In this document: positions 14,183 through 26,323 of the stretch, one piece after another
Numbering within the stretch: the stretch's first letter is position 1
Layout: the number at the start of each line of letters is the position of its first letter
Assembly (NCBI GenBank): GCA_028023455.1
Contig: JAQFVV010000003.1
Location: forward strand, 1,388,001 to 1,452,000
Source of the DNA: Epiperipatus broadwayi
Taxonomy: Eukaryota > Onychophora > Udeonychophora > Euonychophora > Peripatidae
DNA: 64,000 nt
Direction of reading: 5' to 3'
Notes under the pieces: generated by a model
Told to the model about the DNA's origin: nothing
Databases searched by the model: none
Seen by the model: the letters and a program-made list of their open reading frames with translations, nothing else
Made by a program: the position numbers and the translations under genes

Positions 14183-14897
14183 ATGAGTAAAAGTAATATG
14201 GAATCAAAAACTAAGAAAAAACTATCCGGTGCACAAAATCGTAAACGCCAAGCTGAAAAAATAGCAAACATTAAAAAAACAAAGTGGATCACTTAATAAA
14301 TATCTTAAAATATCAACTGCTTCTGAAATAGCTTATACTCAACAAGAACCAGAACCGTGCACATCATCTAGTTCACAGGGAACTGTTGAAAATATTGAAC
14401 AAGATTTTAGTAAGAAACAGTTAAGTGACAACAAAGTCATTGTGCCAATATCATATCAAATGTGTACAAATTTAGAAGATCCAGCTGAATGGAATAAAAT
14501 CGATGACAAACTACGTGTTATTTTAGTAGAAATGGGGCCTGTTCAAAAGAAAGATATTATATATCCGAACGATGTACATGGCTGTAAATTTTCTGATGTA
14601 TATTATAATAGAAAAATGGAAAACGGAGAAGTAGTTTTTCGAAAATGGCTTATTTATTCCGAAATTTTGAACTCTGTGTTTTGCTTTTGTTGCAAAGTTT
14701 TTGGATCTACTGAATCTAGCCTCATAGAAGGATACAATAATTGGAGAAATTTAAGTACAACTTTACACAGACATGAAACTAGTATGGCTCACATGAAAAG
14801 TTTATTGAATTGGAATGAACTTGAGAAAAGATTAAAAAACAAAATTACTATTGATTGTCAATCTCAAAATTTATATGAAATGGAAAAGAAACATTGA
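14183..14897 (+). pseudogene. hAT transposase, N-terminal part (TTF-type zinc finger), broken
   Basis: The likely start ATG is at 14183, giving a basic leader with the SGAQNRKRQAEK motif typical of this transposase class. The frame is lost in an A-run near 14270-14279: one extra base relative to the downstream frame leads to a stop at 14294-14296. The correct frame resumes at about 14277 and stays open to 14894, where TGA (14895-14897) follows KKH, a place where I would expect tryptophan in relatives. The region encodes the TTF-type zinc finger that binds transposon DNA: RKWLIYS, the cysteine cluster CFCCKVFG (counted from the ATG at 14442, C81, C83, C84), and histidines in LHRHETSMAH. Family membership is firm; loss of function is inferred from the two lesions. 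Confidence 0.88.
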
Positions 14898-16676
14898 AGG
14901 AGTGTTTTTGAACGGCTGATTGAAATTATCAAATTCCTTGGTAGTCAAAATTTAGCATTTCGCGGATCATCTGATAAATTATACGAAAAAAATAACGGAA
15001 ATTTTTTAAAATTAATTGAATTATTTGCGAAGTTTGATCCCGTTATGGAAAATCATGTTGAGAGCACCTTAGATCAAAACAATAGAGTACATTATTTGAG
15101 CAAAGATAGCCAAAATGAATTATTGGAAATTTTAAGTACAGCAATTAGGGAAACAATTTTATTATCGACAAAGAAATCCAAATATTATTCTATTATTTTA
15201 GATTGTACACCAGATGCAAGTAAAACTGAACAAATGACCATAATTATTCGCTTCGTTTTTTGTAATAATGGAACAGTTAAAATTAGAGAAAACTTTTTAG
15301 GTTTCATAGATATAACAGATTCCACTGGACGAGGTTTATGTACAACAATAATTGAACAACTGGAAAAATGGAAGATTCCCATTGAAGACATGCGTGGTCA
15401 AGGGTATGATAATGGGGCCAACATGAAAGGCAAAAAGGCTGGACTTCAAAATTTGATTTTAACCAAAAACCCTCATGCATTTTACGTACCATGTGCTGCT
15501 CATTCTTTAAACTTAATCATAAACGATGCCGCCAAAGTCAATGTAGATACAATTGGTTTTTTTGCAATTGTTCAAAAAATATACAATTTTTTTTCATCAT
15601 CTTATAAACGGTGGTCAATCCTTTTAAAATTTATTAAAACTTTAACTCTAAAACAACCATCAGAAACACGATGGGAAAGCAGAATTGATGCAATCCGGCC
15701 TCTACGGTATCAGTTGAGTGAAATTTATGATGCACTCTATGAAATAATGAACAACGAATCTTTTAATAGAGAAATTCAACATGAAGCTCAATCACTCTGC
15801 ACTAACCTTAAGGATTACAAATTTATTTGTTCTTTAATAATTTGGCATGATATATTAAATAGAATAAATCCTGTCAGTAAAATGCTCCAAAATGTAAATA
15901 TGAATGCTTCACTTGCTTTAGAATCGATCGCAAATCTAAATAAAATTTTACGAGAATATCGATCAGATTCAAATTTCAAAAACATTCTCAAAATTGCAGA
16001 TGAACTTAGCGAAGAGGTTGATGGAGAGAAAGAATTTAAAACTGCCAAAGAAGTTCGACAACGGAAAAAAACTCGTCAATTTGATTACGAGCATCAGGAC
16101 GAAACACCTCAAATACCTGAAGAAAAATTTAAAATAAACATGTTTTTTACACTTTTAGATGTAGCGATTAATTCTTTAACAGAACGCTTTGAACTCCTCG
16201 AAGCATGTTATAATAATTTCAATTTTCTATATAAAATATCAGAAATTAATAAGAGCGAGTTACAAGCAAAATGCAAAGATTTAGAAAATATTTTGAAATT
16301 TGATAACAGTAAAGATATTAATGCTACAGATTTATTCGATGAATTATGTGCTTTTCGAGATATTTTTCAAAAGGATTTTTTAAATTCTCAAAACCCTTTC
16401 GAAACACTTAATTTTATAGTTTCTAATAATTTATCTATGCCAAACTTATCAATAGCTTTAAGAATATTATTAACATTACCTGTTAGTGTTGCAAGCGGTG
16501 AACGCTCTTTTTCTAAGTTAAAATTAATTAAAACTTACTTGAGAACAACTATGTCACAAAAACGGCTTGTTAATTTGGCATTAATTGCTATTGAAAATGA
16601 TATTTGTGCAGAACTGGAAATAAATACAATCATATCAAGGTTTATTAATATGAAGTCAAGGAGTATAAAATTATAA
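14898..16676 (+). pseudogene. hAT transposase, catalytic and dimerisation part (DUF4371 / Dimer_Tnp_hAT)
   Basis: This continues in the same frame after the TGA at 14895 and is open to the natural stop at 16674-16676. An ATG at 15045 gives 543 residues, but homologous sequence (QNLAFRGSS and onwards) begins before it, so that ATG is not the native start. An RNase-H-like core is visible: ILDCTPDAS with D53 as a candidate catalytic residue, QGYDNGANM with D122, the CAAHSLNLI motif (C150, H153), and TRW at 210. The C-terminal hAT dimerisation region runs from about 466 to 520, including LPVSVASGERSFSKLK. The protein would cut and paste the element in the nucleus. Apart from the nonsense codon this part looks intact. 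It resembles the proteins often annotated as zinc finger MYM-type 1-like. Confidence 0.92.
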
Positions 16677-16897
16677 CATGTTTTGTAATGCATTTACTTT
16701 TTTTAACTGTATTTTCTTTTTTTTTAATATTAAAAATTATTTATTTACATTGCCTTGTTTGTTTCCCTTAGAAAGATTTTGTACACTAATATTTATAACA
16801 TGTAGGTGGTAATATACATTAAAGTGACCAGATTTTAACATTGGTAAAACGGGACACCATTGACCGGGGGGGGGGGGGGCTGATTAAAAATTTGGTT

Positions 16898-16926
16898 TAT
16901 ATGGAGCGTTTTAAACGCTCCATATA
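16898..16926. repeat. 29-bp perfect palindrome
   Basis: Two perfect 14-nt arms around a single T at 16912, containing the GGAGCGTTT / AAACGCTCC core. It is followed directly by a second small palindrome with the ATAAACGC / GCGTTTAT arms. Confidence 0.9.
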
Positions 16927-17058
16927 TAAACGCTGCGTTTATATAGATATAGCGTACATTAATAATAATAAATTAAATATGTATGCTTGTAATATTATCT
17001 TTTTTTAAAATTATTTCATTTATAAATTGTAAATTTATTATTAAATTTGCTAATATTT

Positions 17059-17344
17059 GCATAAATTTAGAGGTTAGAAAAATTAGCAAAAATTTTAAAA
17101 ATAATGGGTTTGTTAAAAACAGACAGTGACGCAAATAATAAATATGAAATTTTAAAAAAAAAATATTTGAGATTAAAATATGTAAATGTTTTTCGAAAAT
17201 TATTTTAAACATTTAAATATTTTAATCTCAAACATTATTTTTTTTAAATTTATTATATATATATATATTTGAATCACTCTGTCTATTTTTAACAAACACA
17301 TTATTTTTAAAATTTCTGCAAATTTTTCTAACATCTAAATTTGC
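17059..17344. repeat. long imperfect inverted repeat (hairpin)
   Basis: Arms 17059-17191 and 17207-17344 are inverted copies separated by about 15 nt. They match through GAGATTAAAATAT, the GACAG...ACTGTC-type segment, TTTGTTAAAAA, and TTAGAAAAATT. Several mismatches and a small AT insertion distinguish the arms. A transcript would fold into a hairpin of roughly 130 bp. Confidence 0.85.
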
Positions 17345-17347
17345 CGT

Positions 17348-17404
17348 GTTAAATTATATATTATTTCATACAAACCGTTTGTATGAAATAATATATAATT
17401 TAAC
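17348..17404. repeat. 57-bp perfect palindrome
   Basis: Arms 17348-17375 and 17377-17404 are exact reverse complements (28 nt each) around a single C at 17376. Each arm runs from GTTAAATTATAT to CATACAAAC or its complement. Confidence 0.95.
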
Positions 17405-17414
17405 AATCAATTTT

Positions 17415-17442
17415 ATGCTATTTTTGATATCAAAAATAGCAT
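17415..17442. repeat. 28-bp perfect palindrome
   Basis: Two exact 14-nt arms with no spacer, ATGCTATTTTTGAT followed by its complement. It lies only 10 bp after the 57-bp palindrome. Confidence 0.95.
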
Positions 17443-17584
17443 TACATCGTGCATTCTTTCTAAAAATCATGACTTTTTTAAAACGCCACGGGACACGATC
17501 GGGTCACCTTAGTAAACATACATATTGACAGGGGCACCAAAATCAAATTTGCATGCGGGCGCCTAGTACCCAGCGCCGGCCCTG

Positions 17585-17592
17585 CATATCAT
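17585..17592 (+). repeat. hAT target-site duplication, right
   Basis: CATATCAT directly follows the right terminal repeat and is identical to 12966-12973. Confidence 0.95.
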
Positions 17593-18510
17593 GTGGAAAC
17601 AAATCAAAGTTTGCCTTTTTTAAATCGTTCCTTCATTTTTATAATGTTTATTCTAAAAATTATTGTATAGTTTTAAACTTTAATAGCTTCAGAAGTATAA
17701 ATGTTACAATATTTTAAATCTGAAGTGTTTATATTTTGTGTTGTTTATTGTACATTATTCTGTGCTATATATATATATCATTTGCTCTGCATTTTCTGGG
17801 TGAGTAGGATCATATGTTTTATATTTTTTCACCTTGTTTTATGTTAAATAATTAAATCCTCATTGTTAAATCTGTAGCACTATACAGATGTTTAAAATTG
17901 CATCCAGATTTTTACTATGTCCTGACTTTTTTAATTATTTCCACTAGCTATTTTTCCGTCTCTGTTTATCAATTTTGTCTATCTTTTATTGTTGTGGTTG
18001 TTTATAAAATGCACTCTTAATAATATATTGTCTATTTCAAATTATTATTAACTTTGATGCATTATATTCATTTTCTCATCATTTTATTGTTATCATTCTC
18101 TTTCCTGTTGCTTTTTATTTTTTCTCTCTGTGTGTTGTTTTTTTACACTTTTGTGATATGTTATACTTAATTTTTACCTTCTTTATAATGTTTTGTTTAT
18201 TCTATCTTTCAGCCTATATATTATCTATTTAATTCATTATTGCATACAATTTCTGATTCCCCCCCCCCCCAATTCATTTTATTTTTTGGGGTTGCTATTT
18301 CTATTTCTTTTCTTCATTTTCCAAGTCAAATCTATTCATCAAATACATTTCTTTCCTTCCCTAATTTTCTTTTATGCATCTTAATATTTCTTTTATTCTA
18401 TTCTTTTATTATTCTATCATTTATACTCTATATAGATTTTTAAATTTATTTTTTGTGTAGTTGAATTTTTTTAATATTACTTCACTTTTAGTTCTCATAT
18501 TTATTGTTAG

Positions 18511-18552
<42 letters not shown>

Positions 18553-18664
18553 AGTTCTATTCTACTATATTACTGAATGTTAAATGTTATGGAGTGAGAA
18601 GGGCATTATGTTCCAGAAAATTCTTTAAAAGTTTTGAATTAGTGCAATTGTTAGATTGCCTATT

Positions 18665-18779
<115 letters not shown>

Positions 18780-20392
18780 GCTGCATTATTAAATGCCATA
18801 AGTAAAAAAAAACTCACTTAGGCATAAGAATAAGTATTACTCATTTCCTCAGTTTGTTAACAAATTAATAATGATTAATCTTTTTAAACTTTAAATGTTA
18901 AGTGTACTAATGAAAAGTATAGTCTATAAAAAAATCTCCAAAGTTTATACCAGGCTTGAACTCCATGTTACGAGGGTCACAAGGATTACAAGTTAAGATG
19001 TAGGTGAAATAATAAAACCACCAAACCACATTGCTGCATTTTGATTCAGAAAAGCATGAAATACCTTCAACAGAAATCTGTAACCATGCACATTAAGATA
19101 TTTAATTAGTCATTATTTTGGAAAAACTAAGATTATTTAGTAATTTTATATTGCTAATAAGTTCAGGACCATTAAACTATCTGGTAGGGAATTGTTTTAA
19201 AGTGATATTCTCTAATAAGAAAGAAGACTATGAAATATGATTATATGCAAAGCAGCTATGTTTTGGAAACATAATTGCAGCATTGTAAACTGGAGCTCTT
19301 CTGGGAAAACATTTTGAAGGTTGTAATAATGTTATTTAATCAGCCATGTGCTACACAACATTGCTATTTCATTCAAAAAGTTTTTAAAATTCTGAAAGTG
19401 GTGGAGGAAATGATGAATAAATGAATTTGATAACGGATTAGTAATATTTTAAAATTCTTCAGAATGAAGTCCAGCGAGCCTGGTTGCATTGTTATTTTAA
19501 AACCACTGATTTAAATTGCAACATATAAAATTGAAGATAGATGTAGCTACCGTCTATATTCACATTGTTAAAATATACATGTTCATATAATTTAACAAAA
19601 AAAGTAATGCAAGAACTTTTAGTGCATTACATGTTTTATCTGACATATTATCAAAACTTATTATTCTATAATAAATTCCATTACATTTTACTACATATAT
19701 GATTTTAGGGAATCATTATTCACTGTGCATATATGATTTTTAATCATTCCAGGAATTATCAAGGAATATTGGAATTTAACATCACTTTCTAAATTTTACT
19801 ACATTAGACAAATTACATTAAGTTAAATCTTGTTGAACTGTTGGTAACAACAAATTTAATTTGTATCCCTGTATTCATGAATCAATGTAGCAGTGTAAAA
19901 CAGATTTTCAAATTACATTCTGAATGATGACCTATTTTAGTTGAAAGTCTTAATTTTTGCTTCAGTCATTTAGAACTTGCTTTATTCCTATTATGATGTT
20001 TAAACTAATGGCTGGAATGTTCAAACTCAATTAAGATTTTGCACCCCATGTCTATTTGCTATATAGTCTTGACAATAGGTTAGTAACTATATAGTTCAAC
20101 AATCTCAGTTATTATCTAAATGAAGGCACCTTTGATTTTTTTTTTTAAAAAAAGAGGTATGACTATTTTTTTTTGGAAAAAAGAGCTATGACTATTTCAC
20201 TGTCTCTTGCACATAAGATATTTCAGTAGATATATTACTAAAATGGTAATTCAAGGGTTCACAGAGAAATTGCAATTTATCCATTCTTTTATCCTCTTCA
20301 TATTAAAACTACTATTAGCATTGGAAACTATGTTCTAATACTTAATACTTGTCTTGATTAGCTGTTAATTTTTTGTGCTGCGACATTAGAAG

Positions 20393-20393
<1 letters not shown>

Positions 20394-20451
<58 letters not shown>
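20394..20451. repeat. (AT)n microsatellite
   Basis: An uninterrupted alternating AT tract of nearly 60 bp. No element abuts it. Confidence 0.9.
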
Positions 20452-20456
<5 letters not shown>

Positions 20457-21925
20457 TGTAAAGGTATAATACCTGTTATAAAAATATTATATATGATATA
20501 TATATATATTAAGAACATTTAGATATGACAGCTAGACCATCTGCTTATCATGTCTACATGTCAGTTGGTGTGTATGTATTTTGTCAAAATATTTTTTAGC
20601 TTGTCAAATTGTTTTTTTCCCAATTGTCAAAGTTAAGCATGTTAAAACTGTATGAATTATATCTATCTTTCTGTTCTTTTAAGCAGTTAGTCTATTGTTA
20701 TTTATTTTTATAGTGTTTTCTTTATTTATTCTGTCTGTTTCAATATTTTTTACCTTCAATTTCTTTTTTATGATCAGCAGTGAATTACTTTCAGTACTCT
20801 TTTATATTATTTTTTTATTTTTTTCTTATAATGTTTTATTACTTTTTCAATGTAATCATAAATTTGACACTAAGTTAGTTAATAATCAAAGATATCTTTA
20901 ATTTAAAGTTAATCTCTCCTTACAATTGTTGGATCTTATTTATATATAACTTGCTTGTTCATAGTTGGGTTTTTTTATATATTGAACTTATTTAAATTAC
21001 CTTTATGAATTTCCTTAGAATTTTAATTCATTTTTAATTTATAACTTTTTTATCTGTCATCATTATATTTCTTTTTTTTTTCTTAATTTTCTTATTCAAC
21101 ATTTTCATATTATGCATTCCATACTATTGCAATTAGAAAATTTCATATAAAAATAGTTACCAATATTGTATTTCATTTTCAATAATAGAAACTGCAACAA
21201 AAAACTATTATAGGTTAATGAGAAAATTTGTTTAGACTCAGGGATGTCAATTAGTAGTAATTGATAGTTGCTTGGTAGCATCAAGAGCTAAGAGTTATCT
21301 CTGTTTACTTGGATATAATTTCCTATTTCTACTCTTTATAATAATAACAATCCATGGACATATTTAATTCTATATATATATATATATATAGGTTGTACTT
21401 TGTTATTCCAAAAACCTAAGTTCAAATTCCATCATAAATTTATAAAAATATTGAGATTAAATAAAGTAATTATAATAGTAAAATGGAAAATGTTACAAAA
21501 TCAAACTGCAATGTATCAGTGTAATTTAAATGTAGATTATTTGTGATTTATAAAGTTATATAGTAAAATAAATATGGTTATATTTATTATCTATATTCAT
21601 TTGATAATTAAAAAAATTTGCATTTGTAAGAAAAAAGCTTAATGAACATGGAACCTCATTAAATATATCATGAAATTACTTAAAAAGTATTGCTATAATG
21701 TACTTGTTGGATTTATTTCTGCAGTGAAAAAAATAATTTAATGAAACAAAAATTAAATTTATTACCTAATTGCTTGATTATAGTTTTTGTTTTTCTAAGG
21801 GAAAGAAATTGATAATAAAGACGTCATTAAAAAAATGTTATGTATAAATGCTTAAAACGTAAAGACATAGAGAATATTTTTTTCAGTTCAATGAATTTTT
21901 TAAAGGAAGATTATCTTTTTGCATT

Positions 21926-22712
21926 CACTAGATCAGTGGTCTTCAACCCTTGGTCTGCAGACCAGTGCCAGACTGCAGAAGTTTTTTTTTACCAGTCCAT
22001 GCTAGATTGGCAGAAAAGTTGGTAATAAAATAATAATAATTTAAACTTTTAATTAATATAAACATTTTTTATTTATTTTTTCATCGCATTTTTACCCGAT
22101 TTAAAAAAAAGAAACAGAACAAAAACAAAATCTAATCAATTGTACATAAATTAATTTGTTTTTCTATTTATCACATATGTTTATATGGGGGGGGGGTAGA
22201 ATTAAATTTTTTATTATTTTTCTAGAAAAATTCAAAATTAAAAAAAAAGTTTTTTATTATACAAACTCCATATGTATAACTTCATCTTGTATATTTAACA
22301 TTAAATACAGATATTACATTTATCATAATCATTGTCATGTAATTACACTAGCTGTGATATTTCCCAACATTCAGGTGAATAACATTTTATTCTTGCATGT
22401 TTTAACAATGAAATAATAAACGTAGAAATGCAAGCACATTAATGAGAATGATTGTTATTGTACTGTTTTCTGTAGCAGTATGACTGTGCAGCTCGAGAAA
22501 GAGTGTTTAGCATGTGAAAGTAAGCAACCACCATTACAATACACATTAACTAGTGTGCTGTTTTGGTCAGTTATAACAATTATGCTCATCTAAGGCTAAG
22601 CAGTTTACATCTTTAAGAAAATTTATCTGTAAACTTCTGCCTGTCCATGAAGCCTTACCCTTAATTTTGCCAGTCTGCAGGTGTGAAAAGGTTGAAGACC
22701 ACTGCACTAGAT
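21926..22712. mobile_element. non-autonomous hAT element with 8-bp TSD
   Basis: The element proper is 21934-22704 (771 bp). It starts CAGTGGTCTTCAACCCTT and ends with an inverted copy, AAGGTTGAAGACCACTG. The octamer CACTAGAT lies on both sides (21926-21933 and 22705-22712), a perfect hAT target duplication. There is no transposase, and the overlapping ORFs at 21840-22025 and 22156-22416 are incidental. Just inside the ends are further GGTCTGCAGACC and CAGTCTGCAGG motifs. A G9 run lies near 22186. The family recurs inverted at 61688-62192. It depends on a transposase encoded elsewhere; the full-length hAT at 12974 has different termini and is not its obvious partner. Confidence 0.92.
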
Positions 22713-23451
22713 TACTATAAAAAAATTAGGAGGCTAAATGTAGTAACAAAAATTTAGACTGTTTTTGCATGCTGTTTCAGGAATTATAATTTTTTGTAAA
22801 AGTGATCAGTATACTGGCATTCTTTTTGTTTTTATATTTTGAGAATAAATATTTGATGTAGAATTATTTGTCTTTTAGTATCATATGAAACTGAATTTCA
22901 TACAACTTAAAGATAATTTTAACTTTTTTATAAAAAGAAATTGTGAACAGAAAACTCTGATATGTGTTTTTTCTTTGACTTTAATTGATATTATAGTTTA
23001 CATTTATATTGAAAGTAAACTTTTAGTGTAGAATTGTAAATATTTAATTTCTGGATTTTGTATGCAGTTGTGAATTTAGATACATTAAGGATAAGTTTTA
23101 ACTTTTTTATAAAATCCTTTGTAAAATTTATTAAACTCTATATATTTTTCTTTTTAATTTTGAGATCAAAAACTGCCAATATATTTTTACTTTGTCTGTT
23201 TTTGTTGAAAATGATCATTAAGGTGGAATTGTATTTCACATAATTTATCTATAAATACATATTAACCTGATTTGTTAGTAATTTAAATTTTTTAATGATT
23301 TTGTATGCTACAGTAATTGTCCTCTTTTTTATCTGAATTCATGCAACTTGAAATAGTGATAGAGATGCGTGTTTGTGTGTGTGTGTATATATATATATAT
23401 TAGGTTAAATATTTTTTTGGATTAATTATGATGTAAACAAAGAAAGTAATT

Positions 23452-23640
23452 AGGATATTTCCATTTAATAGAGGTATGTTTTGCAGTGGTGTTGCTACGT
23501 AACTATCAATTATCACTGACAGCCCTAAGCTAAACTATTTTGCTCTAATATCAAACAGTAGTCTTTTGCCTTGAGTTTAATTAAAAACAAAAGGAAGTTT
23601 CCATTTCATTTATAAACCATGTTCTTATATGGATTTAAAC
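23452..23640 (+). repeat. dispersed repeat family A, copy 1
   Basis: Shares an ordered series of matches with 34015-34180: AGAGGTATG / AGAGATATG, GTAACTATCAAT / GTAACTATTAAT, the exact CTTGAGTTTAATTA and AACAAAAGGAAGT segments, and TTATATGGATTTA. The copies are diverged but clearly homologous. Its class is unknown. Confidence 0.65.
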
Positions 23641-23724
23641 TCACACAGATATTTTTATATGTATGCAGGCTACATCTCTTGATATTCCGTAAATAACATT
23701 TCAGTAGCAAATTTTCTTTCTCTC

Positions 23725-23975
23725 ATTCCAGTTATGTCACCTAGATGATAGTGCTTAATAAATCCCTATCCAATCCTGTATCTCCCATATCTCCAGCTTA
23801 GTTTTTAGCTTATTGATTTTATCCATGAGGAGTTTTTGATTTAGGAGTATCAGGCATGGACATTTTGGATCTAATGCACTTTTTCTCCAGCAATCAAAAT
23901 CTTTTATTTTATTATCAAGCTATCAGCCCAAGTTGAAAAATATATTGCTTCTATAGTTATATAAATCTGAAACCA
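23725..23975 (+). repeat. dispersed repeat family B, + copy
   Basis: Homologous to 46690-46905 on the same strand (TATCAAGCTATCAGCCCAAG against TATCAAGTTATCAGTCCAAA, and GGATCTAATGCACTTT against AGAATCTAATGCACCTT). It is also homologous to the reverse complement of 33660-33925 (GTGCTTAATAAAT, CATTCCAGT). It shares sub-motifs with the foldback at 42086-42460, so it is probably one arm of a foldback MITE. Confidence 0.65.
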
Positions 23976-24065
23976 CTTCAGTTTGTGTATATTTTTACTT
24001 TTTTAATAACTCAATGATAAAAATGCATAATGTTATTAAAAAACTAAAGATACCATCATATATAT

Positions 24066-26038
24066 TGTAATGGAATGTACTTGCTGCATTCCATTTAAAT
24101 TGAAGAAAGACAAAATTATCCCGGTTATATATAAATAATGTAATGGAAACTATAGGTTATGTATAAGATAGCCCACGATTGGGCAAGCCAAATGTAATGG
24201 AAACGTATATGAGTAGCCCCATAATTAAGCAAGTTAAATATAATGGAACGTATATGAGGTATTCCATTATATTTAAAGAATGAAGAAAAACAAACTTGTT
24301 CCAATTATATTTTAATAAATTGTTTAAATTGCCCTCCCAGCTAGCTTTATATAAAGCAAATCTAAAATCATACTAATCAATGAGATCTTTCATTATAATT
24401 TATCTTTTAGGTTGATGTGACTAACTAATCAAATATATATATCAAAAATAAAGGGACTTTTATTAAATTCAAATATACACATCTACTATAAAAATTTATG
24501 TACCTCTAAATATGTGTATGAAAAATAATATATGTAAGTGACCTACAAACCAAGTAATAAATGAAATAAGAAATTATCTTTTATTAAGTCGTAAATTCAA
24601 TTAATTTACTAATAACTTTGGCATTAAGAAAATAAGAATAATATAGTATCGATCTTTAAATAATTACAAAGGCATTATTTATAAAAATAAATAGCACATC
24701 TTTATTTTATGTTATCGTTTGACTTTAAATAATATTAATGTTTCAATATTAATATAAACAATAAATATATAAAGACATATTTCTGCCTAATAGTTATAAT
24801 ATAAAGATACTAATTAATATATAGTACCTCAACTTATAAATTATATTTTCAGATTTTAAAATTATTTAAATATTTATCTTAAACATCATCTGTTATACGT
24901 TTAATGTTATAATAGAACAAGACGCTTAAATTGATCATTCACAAACGTTACATTTTACAATGAAAAAAAAAATAAACAAAAAAAAAAAAATATATCAATC
25001 TCAAAAATATATATCCACACATCACACATATATATATAAAATTATTAAATACCTTTTTTTAAAAGTTCACTTAGTTAATTGTCCTTTTAAGAATTAATTT
25101 AGTCCATGAGTTTTTTCATCTGTATATATTTTTTTATTTTTATTTTTAGAATGCATTCTATAAAAGACGACGAAACGATTTCATTAAAGAAGATTATTAA
25201 TTCTTGAATATATGCATATTTTATTAAAATGTTAAATCCAGTACATCAATTACAATTACTTTCAGATTAGAATTAAATTGACGATAATACATTTAAGATA
25301 GCTATGCCAGCTTTTAACTCCAGACGCGATGAAATTTATACGTTGAAAATTTTAGTTGTTCCATTGAAAAATTGCTTTAGAATATATGAAAGCGATGATG
25401 ATGATGCAGCCCTAGCTGCGATATATCCTTATTACCCCGTCATAATTTATATGTTTATTACAAAATATATATACGTTACTTCAGTATTTTTAAAAATGGT
25501 AAACTTTAAAGAAATAAAATGTAATAAAATTCTATCCTTCAGTTGTTTGTTCTATATCCCATTTTTAATAAGCAATAATCCTAATAATGGCTTCCTTATT
25601 ATTGTCGCGTGGTTTCATGCCAGCAGATGCTATTTTAAAACTCATGTTATATATATATGTTCTCTTTTACAACAATTAACATCAAAATAAAAATAAAATA
25701 TTAAGTATACATATAAAAAGTATCAAATCGAAAATTTGACATCTTTTAAAATATACATAAATAATTATTTATTGCATTTAGTAATCATTGCAAATAAAAT
25801 AATTTTTTTTTTAATCAACAATTTATATGTCCTTATTTATTTTAATAATTAAATGTTTATAACGATGTACTATCAATATATATAAATAAAATAATAACTT
25901 CAAATAATAACTATATTTAATAAACATAAAAGAAAAATTTAAATATTTCATATGTAAACTTTAACTTAAAGAGATTTTTTTTTTTAATAACAAATAACAA
26001 ATTTTTAAAATATAAATATCGACCTATTGATATTTACA
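24066..26038 (-). repeat. 3' LTR (element orientation)
   Basis: A near-identical partner of 29514-31482. On the + strand it begins TGTAATGG and ends TATTTACA, with the short inverted TGTAA/TTACA ends typical of LTRs. The + strand open frame at 25304-25690 is antisense to the element. It is interrupted by a small indel in the other LTR copy, so it is unlikely to be a gene. Confidence 0.92.
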
Positions 26039-26323
26039 TTACCCTCAAATCCACCGAAAAAAAAAATGTCTTTGCAAATAACTAATTAATTAAGAGATAT
26101 CGAAAAACTTCTCAAATTTGTAATCTTTCTAAGGACTAACATGGTTTAAAGAATATTATTTTTCATATTAATAACCACATTCATTTATTTATATCTATCT
26201 CTCAGATCATCTAGATATTTATCCAAGTTTTCTTAAAAAAAAAAATAATAATAATCAAAAGTGCCTTTTCAATTCTTCCTGTAAAGAATTTCCAGTATGT
26301 TAAACTTTGTGAAAAAGTTTGCC

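Larger units (their letters stand above)
16822..17509. mobile_element. TA-flanked palindromic MITE nested in the hAT
   Basis: The ends are AAGTGACCAGAT at left and ATCGGGTCACCT at right, an imperfect inverted repeat, each flanked by TA (16820-16821 and 17510-17511). CGGGACAC motifs occur just inside both ends. There is no coding capacity. The interior is almost all inverted repeats: 16898-16926, 17059-17344, 17348-17404 and 17415-17442, plus a G14 tract at 16866-16879. The TA flanks suggest a Tc1/mariner-type target, but a two-base duplication in AT-rich DNA is weak support. It could instead be a native part of the hAT 3' region. Confidence 0.55.
12974..17584 (+). mobile_element. complete hAT DNA transposon
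   Basis: This is a 4.6-kb element with 11-bp terminal inverted repeats, CAGGGCCGGCG at 12974-12984 and its complement at 17574-17584, flanked by perfect 8-bp duplications CATATCAT. Past the 11 bp the ends are only loosely inverted, and both are GC-rich with GGCGCC and GCATGCGGGCG motifs that resemble each other. It carries one transposase gene on the + strand at 14183-16676, broken by a frameshift and a nonsense codon, so it is probably no longer autonomous. A separate palindromic element (16822-17509) sits between the transposase stop and the right end. The perfect duplications and small number of lesions suggest fairly recent insertion. Confidence 0.95.

Noticed and set aside
15185-16048. 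Minus-strand ORFs opposite the transposase
   Set aside because: They are shadows of the transposase coding sequence on the other strand.
25304-25690. 128-codon + strand ORF, repeated in the second LTR at 30748-31135
   Set aside because: It lies inside the LTRs on the strand opposite to the element, has no domain, and is split by an indel in the other LTR although the LTRs are otherwise nearly identical.
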